A DNA stretch of 46,922 nt from Bacteroidales bacterium (GTDB lineage Bacteria > Bacteroidota > Bacteroidia > Bacteroidales > WCHB1-69). Both the position numbers and the translations under genes were made by a program. The stretch lies in contig JAFXPL010000023.1 of assembly GCA_017527945.1 (NCBI GenBank), positions 1 through 46,922 on the forward strand. Reading direction: 5' to 3'. Below, one piece after another: positions 7,019 through 12,437 of the stretch. The first letter of the stretch is position 1. Every line of letters starts with the position of its first letter. The notes under the pieces were generated by a model that saw nothing but the letters and a program-made list of their open reading frames with translations, was not told where the DNA came from and ran no database searches.

Positions 7019-7645
7019 TCACTTTTCTGCCATCACGGCAAGCCAATGGTGTTGGTTTCCCTGGTGGACGGTGATGTCCCGGAAGCCCGCAGCGGCGAGG
7101 TGCTTCTTGAGCTCGTCTGGCGTGTAGGTGTGCATGCCCTCAATCATCTTCTCCCACTTCTCGTTGTTGCCCGTGAGGCCGTCATCCTCGTTGACGATGA
7201 GAAAGCGACCGCCATCCTTCAACGTGCGGCGCACTCCAGCGAAGCACTTCTCAATCTCCGGCCAGAAATAGACAGTCTCGAATGCTGTCACAAGGTCGAA
7301 AGCATTTTCCCCGAAAGGCAGTTGGGCGGCACTACCCTCCACCACCTTGCAGCGGCCGGCTGCTATCTCGGCAGCGTTCACCTCGGTGGTTTTCTTGACC
7401 GAGACGGGGGAGTAGTCTATACCCTTCACCGTTCCTTTGGGGGAGCGTTTCAGCAGACGTGCGACATTCGCGCCGCCGCCGCATCCGACATCGAGGATAT
7501 CCCAATTGTTAGCGATATCCACAAACGACAACCCCCATTCCGCCATTTTGGCGTGCGAGCCGCCGTTCATTCCGTTTACCATCATGCGCCCCAAAAAGCC
7601 CTCGGGCTTGCGCGTGTTGCTAAAGATTTTGCTCAATATTCCCAT
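7019..7645 (-). CDS. Class I SAM-dependent methyltransferase
   Basis: This 208-residue cytoplasmic protein has a standard Rossmann methyltransferase core. ILDVGCGGGANVARLL is motif I, which binds S-adenosylmethionine, GIDYSPVSVKKT the acidic loop, AAQLPFGENAFDLVTAFETVYFW motifs II-III, and LKDGGRFLIVNE the later strand. The substrate cannot be predicted; similar small proteins are often annotated as UbiE/COQ5-like without proof. It is the first island gene on its right side, with its own promoter, and its 3' end abuts the acetyltransferase fragment. Start ATG at 7645. Nothing links it firmly to the stress genes, so it may be independent cargo. Confidence 0.85.
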   Translation of the reverse strand: MGILSKIFSNTRKPEGFLGRMMVNGMNGGSHAKMAEWGLSFVDIANNWDILDVGCGGGANVARLLKRSPKGTVKGIDYSPVSVKKTTEVNAAEIAAGRCKVVEGSAAQLPFGENAFDLVTAFETVYFWPEIEKCFAGVRRTLKDGGRFLIVNEDDGLTGNNEKWEKMIEGMHTYTPDELKKHLAAAGFRDITVHQGNQHHWLAVMAEK

Positions 7646-7709
7646 AGTGTGTTTGTTTTTGTCAGAAAGTCAGTTTTTTATCCATAAACAGCTTTTTTGG
7701 TTTCTGCTG

Positions 7710-7717
7710 CAAAAATA
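7710..7717 (-). promoter_or_regulatory. Promoter of the methyltransferase gene
   Basis: The minus strand reads TATTTTTG, matching TAnnTTTG, with a TTG about 21 bp upstream (near 7738-7740). Start of transcription is expected near 7704, giving a leader of about 60 nt to the ATG at 7645. Confidence 0.6.
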
Positions 7718-7781
7718 CCCACATTCCCCCGCCCACACAATCCCCAGAAATGATGATTTTAGAATGGGACATCGTCCGTAG

Positions 7782-8633
7782 TCATCCTGTCTGACCGCAA
7801 GCTACGACCAAGCAATTCCCAAAAAATGAAAAAAAACTTCCATGTGAAAAAAATGTCGTATTTTTGCAAATTGATTGGAGTAAGCAGCAATCGGGTACAT
7901 GTACCCACTTTGTACCCACTTTTGACAAATAAACTGCATCTGAATGAAACCGAGCGACAATAAAGCAGCCGATTAAAATGATAGAAATCAGAGAAATATT
8001 GTTAAAATGAGACCAGAGGCTCCCCCCTGAGAGATACGGCTCCGATACCTTCAGCGAGGTGAACTCGTAGGTGTCGTCGAAATCCAGCCCGCTCCGCATG
8101 TCCAGCAGGTGGCGTATGGTCAGCTTCTGCCACATCGGGTCTTTCTTCTTCAGCTCCGGCAGGTAATCGGTCACCGGGTCGTCGATGCTGCGGATGTAGC
8201 CGTCATCCACGGCAATGCCGCACAGGAGCGACGTGATGGACTTGGAAATGGAGAAGATGGTAGCCATGCGGTCGGCCGAAAAGTCGCCCCAGTAGCGCTC
8301 ATATACGATGCTGTCGTTGTGGATGATAACGATTCCCTGCGTCGAACTTTCCTTGTCGAAAGCCTCCCCGAAGGTCATATGGCCACAAGGGTGCGCCTTA
8401 TGATAGAAATGCGTGGTGTCGATCCAGTCGACCTGCTTCTGTGCGACAGGGAATCGGAACACCACGTCGCCAGTGGCGATGGTGTCGTGTTCCCGCTTCT
8501 CGAAGCTGAAAATGTTCGGTCCATTCTTGCCGTCGGTTCTCAGCCCTCTCACGATAGAGCAGGATGAGAGCGTGGAAATGCATAGAATAATCGAAATTAT
8601 TCTGACTTTTGGTTTCAATGTTTTTCTCCTCAT
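7782..8633 (-). pseudogene. Serine hydrolase (beta-lactamase family) lipoprotein, N-terminal half
   Basis: Start ATG at 8633. Residues 1-25 form a lipoprotein signal ending in the lipobox LSSC. The mature part includes GIVIIHNDSIVYERYWG and FSISKSITSLLCGIAVDDG, which holds the catalytic Ser-x-x-Lys. It then reads DDPVTDYLPELK and IRHLLDMRSGLDFDDTYEF, standard for class C beta-lactamase/DD-peptidase-like hydrolases of Bacteroidetes. Hydrolase homology ends at codon 194 (CTG AAG, 8049-8054). Beyond it the frame runs about 90 codons into island DNA with no homology, to a stop at 7782. The C-terminal half, with the third catalytic region, is at 1010-1621. The chimeric protein should fold poorly and be inactive. 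Peptidoglycan- or ester-directed activity of the intact enzyme is family inference. Confidence 0.85.
7893..7917. other. Right island end: palindrome and TTTGTACCC motif
   Basis: GGGTACATGTACCC (7893-7906) is a perfect palindrome, followed by TTTGTACCC (7909-7917). The two TGTACCC units are 11 bp apart, as at the left end and in the same orientation, and lie about 130 bp inside the right CCTTCAG copy. They are probable arm-type recombinase sites. The AT-rich stretch from here to 8047 holds no credible gene. Confidence 0.5.
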
Positions 8634-8917
8634 GGTTTGTTTGTTATCTTGTTTCTGCCAAGATAACGCTGAAAATAATTGTTTGTTACCCCGAGTACAA
8701 ACATTTCTTCCTGCTTTCTTACCTTGGAAAACTACTCCGAAACGGCTGAAAGCAAGCGTGTTGCCTGTTAAAATGGCTGCCGGTCTTCCGTTACAAGTCT
8801 TGACGGCCGCCTCTCTTTGCGTGCCAGCGTCAGCGACTTGCACAATAGCAATCATACCATCACCACCGTCACCGTTGAGTCCGCAAATAGGATTCAGTTT
8901 TTTCCCTGGATTTTTTT
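8634..8917. other. Intergenic region between divergent genes
   Basis: This stretch separates the hydrolase remnant (minus) from the WG-repeat gene (plus). A minus-strand frame is open through it but has no protein-like features and lies upstream of the credible lipoprotein start. On the plus strand, around 8800-8890, a short stretch reads LSLRASVSDLHNS, vaguely like the C-terminus of an alpha-oxoamine synthase, but it is too short to support a gene. Confidence 0.4.
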
Positions 8918-8949
8918 TTTGAATAAATGGAAATAATTGCGTATTTTTG
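8918..8949 (+). promoter_or_regulatory. Promoter of the WG-repeat gene
   Basis: TTTG (8918-8921) and TATTTTTG (8942-8949) are separated by exactly 20 bp, a textbook Bacteroidetes housekeeping promoter. Start of transcription is expected near 8956, only about 15 nt before the ATG at 8970. This argues against the longer frame beginning at 8937. Confidence 0.8.
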
Positions 8950-8969
8950 CAGTCGAAAACAATCTGCAA

Positions 8970-10385
8970 ATGAAACACGACGGCGTATACGACGATGAAA
9001 ACACGAACGGCCCCTCTCCGGAAACTCCCCAGTACAGGCTGTTAGGGGAATCGGGCTTGGTGGAAGACGAAGAAGGAAACATTTTCAGCGCTTCCGAGGT
9101 CTATGGCTTTGATGAGCCGATAAACGCTTCCGAGGTCAACGGCTCCGATAAGCCGAAAAACGCTTCCAAAAATTCTTTAGACTCCTTCCTCAAAAACTCT
9201 TTTGTCTCCGCATTGGACGATAAGGCCAATCCGGCCTACTGGTATCACTACTACGACCCGCGTTACTGCGGTCCAAGCCGTGAGGCATACATGGAGGAAA
9301 TGGCTCAGAAATACAGGAAAACCACCGCCAAAGAACCGGAACAACAGAACACCCATGAAAAGCCTGAAAAGCATCCGCCCCGTGTTCTCTCTGAACCTCC
9401 AAAGAAAAACGATTGCGTGGCTCCAAAAGCTGCCACGGAACAGACCGTTTGGGAGCGCAAAAGTGAAAAACGCCCGGACCCTGTTTTTTATGAAACTGCC
9501 GCGGAAAAATCCGATAGAAAACGCCCGCACCCTGTGCTTTTTGATACTTCCGCGGAAAAATCCGACACAAAACAAAAAGAGTTTGCAGATCAGGTGATTC
9601 CTGAGGCGGAAAGAGTTAAAGCCGACAGCGAACAAAGAGAAGTGGATCGTCTCGGGTTACGCCCGCTTTGGAATCAACACAAGAACGGCCCTTCTTTCGC
9701 AGGGATAGTGAATCGCAACAACGAGGTGGTCATCTCCGAGGAAAAATATTCGTCGATTGGCCCCTTCAATAATGGATTGGCCGTGGCACAAAACCGAAAG
9801 ACGCGCAAATTCGGCTTCGTCGACAGGCATGGAAATGAAGTGATTCCCTGCACTTGGCATTCTGCCGGCCCTTTCAGCGAGTACATGGCCGGTGTGCTCG
9901 ACGACAACAAAAAATGCGGATATGTGGACGTGACGGGCCGCTTGGCCGTTCCGTGTAAGTGGAAAGAAGGCTGGACTTTTCATGAAGGTCTCGCACGGGT
10001 GCAGGAAGGCCTCCGTATAGGGATGGTTGACCGCCGCGGCCGCCTGGTCATCCCCTGTGTATGGCTTGCGATGGGTGATTGTAGCGAGGGTTTGATTGGC
10101 GTGAGGGATGTGGACGGCAAATGCGGCTACGTGGACAGAACCGGGAAAGTGGTCATCCCTTGCCGTTGGAAGCAGGTTTGGACGTTCAGCGAGGGACGCG
10201 CCGTCGTGCAGGACTTCAACAAGCGGTTGGGCTTTGTCGACAAAAGCGGAGAGCTGGTGATACCCTGTCGTTGGAAGAAAGCCGATCATTTCAAGGACGG
10301 GCTGGCGAAAGTGTCTGATTCTAAAACCTTTCTCTTTCAAGACAAATGGGTCTATATTGACAGGCAGGGTCGGGTGGTTAAATGA
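8970..10385 (+). CDS. WG-repeat protein with repetitive N-terminal region
   Basis: This 471-residue protein has no signal peptide. Residues from about 235 to the end are tandem WG (KWG) repeats: KFGFVDRHGNEVIPCTW, KCGYVDVTGRLAVPCKW, IGMVDRRGRLVIPCVW, KCGYVDRTGKVVIPCRW and RLGFVDKSGELVIPCRW. This beta-rich repeat family is widespread in Bacteroidetes and has no general known function. The first 230 residues are charged and low in complexity, with two DNA-level tandem repeats: 36 bp (SEVNGSDKPKNA type) and 51 bp (RPDPVFYETAAEKSD type). The start at 8970 follows the promoter directly. The gene stands alone, divergent from the hydrolase remnant and 200 bp before ackA. Each repeat carries a conserved Cys (IPC), which is notable. 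Probably a binding or scaffold protein. Confidence 0.85.
   Translation: MKHDGVYDDENTNGPSPETPQYRLLGESGLVEDEEGNIFSASEVYGFDEPINASEVNGSDKPKNASKNSLDSFLKNSFVSALDDKANPAYWYHYYDPRYCGPSREAYMEEMAQKYRKTTAKEPEQQNTHEKPEKHPPRVLSEPPKKNDCVAPKAATEQTVWERKSEKRPDPVFYETAAEKSDRKRPHPVLFDTSAEKSDTKQKEFADQVIPEAERVKADSEQREVDRLGLRPLWNQHKNGPSFAGIVNRNNEVVISEEKYSSIGPFNNGLAVAQNRKTRKFGFVDRHGNEVIPCTWHSAGPFSEYMAGVLDDNKKCGYVDVTGRLAVPCKWKEGWTFHEGLARVQEGLRIGMVDRRGRLVIPCVWLAMGDCSEGLIGVRDVDGKCGYVDRTGKVVIPCRWKQVWTFSEGRAVVQDFNKRLGFVDKSGELVIPCRWKKADHFKDGLAKVSDSKTFLFQDKWVYIDRQGRVVK
9089..9170. repeat. 36-bp tandem repeat in the WG-repeat gene
   Basis: CGCTTCCGAGGTC-type units start at 9089, 9125 and (partial) 9161, a 36-bp period with few differences. 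In protein the unit is ASEVxGxDxPxN. The period keeps the reading frame, so copy number can change without breaking the gene. Confidence 0.8.
9471..9572. repeat. 51-bp tandem duplication in the WG-repeat gene
   Basis: Two copies (9471-9521 and 9522-9572) share the frame CGCCCG-ACCCTGT, then GCGGAAAAATCCGA. Each encodes 17 residues of the type RPxPVxxxTxAEKSDxK. The period is a multiple of three. Confidence 0.8.
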
Positions 10386-10585
10386 TTTTTCAACCCAAAT
10401 CGCATGAATAGACCTATAAAAGGGACATTGTAACGAATGGCCGGTCTAATGACAGATTTGGGTTCAAGCGTTGGACGTCCGCTGTCGGCGGAAAAAAGGC
10501 ATTTCTCTTCATTTTTTTCTTTTTGGAAAAACCTGCAATAAAAGTTGCTCCCATTCGTTATTAAGAAAAATTAAGTTAGGAACGT
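10386..10585 (+). promoter_or_regulatory. Leader region of ackA with two interleaved inverted repeats
   Basis: No gene fits here. AACCCAAATC (10392-10401) pairs with GATTTGGGTT (10455-10464), and TAACGAATGG (10431-10440) pairs with CCATTCGTTA (10551-10560). Each is a perfect 10-bp inverted repeat, and the two interleave like a pseudoknot. A TTTG at 10522-10525 could be a -33 element, but I see no convincing -7 element. The purpose is unknown. Confidence 0.4.
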
Positions 10586-11794
10586 ATGAAAATTTTAGTC
10601 CTCAATTGCGGTAGTTCGTCGTTGAAGTATCAGTTAATCGACGTCGATACACGCACGGTGCTCACCAAAGGTCTTTTGGAACGAATCGGCCTTCCTTCCG
10701 GTATCTTCACTTACACAAGCCGAGGCGAGAAACACACCCTCGAATGTCCCATCCCCAACCACACCGAGGGGCTGCGCATGGTGATGGAGGCCCTGACCAA
10801 CCCCCAGACAGGCGTCATCTCGAGCATCAAGGAGGTCGGTGCCGTAGGCCACCGCTTTGCCCATGGTGGCGAATACTTCACTAAAAGTGTGCAGATTACC
10901 CGCGACGTCATTAATAAGGAAGAGTCGCTAATCGATCTGGCGCCCCTGCACATCCCTGGCAACATCATGGGTGCCGAGGCTATCAACAACGTGATGCCCG
11001 ATGTGCCGCAAGTGGCTGTTTTCGACACCGCTTTCAACCTCACTATCGAGCCGAAGGATTACCTCTACGGCATCCCTTACGAATATTACGAGCAGTATGG
11101 CATCCGCCGCTATGGCTTCCATGGCACCAGCCACCGCTTCGTCGCCAAAAAGGGCGCCAAGATGATAGGCAAGTACTGGAAAGACCTGAAGATTATCACC
11201 TGCCACCTCGGCAGCGGCGCCTCCATCTGTGCCATCGACCACGGCAAGAGTGTCAACAACAGCATGGGCATGACTTCACTCGAAGGCCTTACCATGGGCT
11301 CCCGTTGCGGCGACATCGATGTCGGTGCGCTCCTCTACCTTATGCAGAAGGCAAATATCTCTCCTAAGGAAATCAACGACATCCTCTACAAGAAAAGCGG
11401 TCTCGTCGGCCTCACGGGCGGATCCCCCGACATGCGTGACATTTGGGCCGGCGTTCAGAAAGGGGAGAAACGCAATACGCTGGCGTTTCAAGTCTTCGCC
11501 GCCCGTTGCAAGAAATACATCGGCGCCTTCATCGCCCAGATGAACGGCTGCGACCTCCTCGTCTTCACCGGCGGCATCGGAGAAAACGCCTGGTTTATGC
11601 GTCACGAAATCCTCAAAGACATGGACTGGCTCGGTGTCGATATCGATTTCGACCTCAACGACCGTACCGCTGGTGTCGATGCCGTTATCAGCAAGCCCGG
11701 TGCCCGCGTTACCACAGCCGTGGTGCTCACCGACGAGGAATTGGCCATTGCTGTCGACACCTACAAAATCGTCCAGAATGTCGATCGCATCTGA
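10586..11794 (+). CDS. ackA: Acetate kinase
   Basis: This 402-residue protein catalyses acetyl phosphate plus ADP to acetate plus ATP, the energy-yielding last step of acetate fermentation. Family hallmarks are the N-terminal NCGSSSLKYQLI phosphate loop, GHRFAHGGE, YGFHGTSHRFVA, CHLGSGASICAI, MGSRCGDIDVG and FTGGIGENAW of the ASKHA fold. The length is normal and the protein cytoplasmic. The usual partner pta, for phosphate acetyltransferase, is not adjacent: upstream is the WG-repeat gene and downstream a convergent lipoprotein gene. The gene is therefore probably transcribed alone, ending at the terminator at 11846-11885. ATG at 10586. Confidence 0.97.
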   Translation: MKILVLNCGSSSLKYQLIDVDTRTVLTKGLLERIGLPSGIFTYTSRGEKHTLECPIPNHTEGLRMVMEALTNPQTGVISSIKEVGAVGHRFAHGGEYFTKSVQITRDVINKEESLIDLAPLHIPGNIMGAEAINNVMPDVPQVAVFDTAFNLTIEPKDYLYGIPYEYYEQYGIRRYGFHGTSHRFVAKKGAKMIGKYWKDLKIITCHLGSGASICAIDHGKSVNNSMGMTSLEGLTMGSRCGDIDVGALLYLMQKANISPKEINDILYKKSGLVGLTGGSPDMRDIWAGVQKGEKRNTLAFQVFAARCKKYIGAFIAQMNGCDLLVFTGGIGENAWFMRHEILKDMDWLGVDIDFDLNDRTAGVDAVISKPGARVTTAVVLTDEELAIAVDTYKIVQNVDRI

Positions 11795-11845
11795 ACGTTC
11801 TATTGAATAGCCGAAAAATATTCAATAGCCGAAAAAATACCGGAC

Positions 11846-11885
11846 TGACGAAAAAAAAAACGCGGCCCGACCGGGCCGCGTTTTT
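11846..11885. terminator. Bidirectional intrinsic terminator between ackA and the lipoprotein gene
   Basis: CGCGGCCC-GACC-GGGCCGCG (11861-11880) is flanked by a run of A on the left and TTTTT on the right, so it works in both directions for the convergent genes. Just before it, ATAGCCGAAAAA occurs twice (near 11807 and 11825). Confidence 0.9.
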
Positions 11886-11905
11886 AGAAATCTGTCCGAA
11901 GAAAC

Positions 11906-12340
11906 TTATTTCTTCAGGGCTTTCAGACCTTCCTCAACGCCTTTCTTGGCAGCGTCTTTGGCAACTTCTTTACCCTTCTCGACAGCTTTGTCTTTCACCT
12001 TGTTGGCGATGCATTTTTCAGCCTCAGCCTTCACAGCAGCCTTGAACTCAGCGTCGTTGGCATACTGGGCAAAGCTCTGGTCGATAACGGTGTTCACGCA
12101 GTTCAGAACGTCACCGCAGTTGCAGATCTGCTGGGCGGCGTCCATGATAGCCTGCTGACGGGCGTTCATGTCAACGGTGCCTTCAGTGCTTTCCGGTGCG
12201 GGAGCGGCTTCTTCAGTCTGCTCCGTCTCGGCCTGCATGGAGTCTGCATTGTTGCTGTCGGTAGCCTCGGCATTGCCGCCACAAGCTGCCATGGCTGCGC
12301 AAATCAGTGCGCTACCAAAGAATAAAAATACTTTCTTCAT
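11906..12340 (-). CDS. Small Lys/Ala-rich lipoprotein
   Basis: This 144-residue protein begins with a lipoprotein signal peptide and the lipobox AAMAAC (Cys20). An acidic, Ser/Thr/Glu-rich linker follows (residues 22-55), then a helical domain with three Cys residues (ICNCGDVLNC) and one more in EAEKCIANKV. The C-terminus is a highly charged amphipathic helix (DKAVEKGKEVAKDAAKKGVE). I do not recognise a family. The protein should be anchored in the outer or inner membrane, facing the periplasm. The three close cysteines could form disulfides or bind a metal. The gene is monocistronic, with its own promoter and a shared terminator with ackA. It is high in A/K/E codons but not foreign-looking. 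Confidence 0.8.
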   Translation of the reverse strand: MKKVFLFFGSALICAAMAACGGNAEATDSNNADSMQAETEQTEEAAPAPESTEGTVDMNARQQAIMDAAQQICNCGDVLNCVNTVIDQSFAQYANDAEFKAAVKAEAEKCIANKVKDKAVEKGKEVAKDAAKKGVEEGLKALKK

Positions 12341-12385
12341 TGTTTTTTAATGTTTTAGAATTGTTTTCGTGTAAATTTCAACTTG

Positions 12386-12393
12386 CAAAATTA
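12386..12393 (-). promoter_or_regulatory. Promoter of the small lipoprotein gene
   Basis: The minus strand reads TAATTTTG, an exact TAnnTTTG match, 45 bp upstream of the ATG at 12340. The -33 element is weak (TTCG around 12411-12414). Confidence 0.6.
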
Positions 12394-12437
12394 CATAAAT
12401 GTTCCGTATCCGAACTTTTTTTATAAATGTTTAACAT

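Larger units (their letters stand above)
1615..8054. mobile_element. 6.4-kb genomic island inserted in the serine hydrolase gene
   Basis: The 7-bp sequence CCTTCAG occurs at 1615-1621 and 8048-8054 in direct orientation. Hydrolase coding sequence lies outside both copies and unrelated DNA lies between them. Deleting one copy plus the intervening DNA (6,433 bp) joins the halves in frame, giving 193 codons plus 204 including stop. Just inside the left copy are a 17-bp palindrome (1635-1651) and two TTTGTACCC motifs. Inside the right copy are a palindromic GGGTACATGTACCC and another TTTGTACCC. The cargo is hcp, a norV relic, a Crp/Fnr regulator, DUF438, YecH-like and Nim-like genes, an acetyltransferase scrap and a methyltransferase. 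No integrase, relaxase or transposase is present, so the island is either mobilised in trans or the remnant of a larger element. Insertion is strongly supported; the mechanism is inference. Confidence 0.8.

Noticed and set aside
8780..8890. Possible remnant of an alpha-oxoamine synthase C-terminus (LSLRASVSDLHNS)
   Set aside because: Only about 13 residues resemble the family and the frame is interrupted; too short to support.
8634..8978. N-terminal extension of the serine hydrolase frame to 8978
   Set aside because: The lipoprotein signal begins at 8633, and the extension covers the divergent promoter of the WG-repeat gene.
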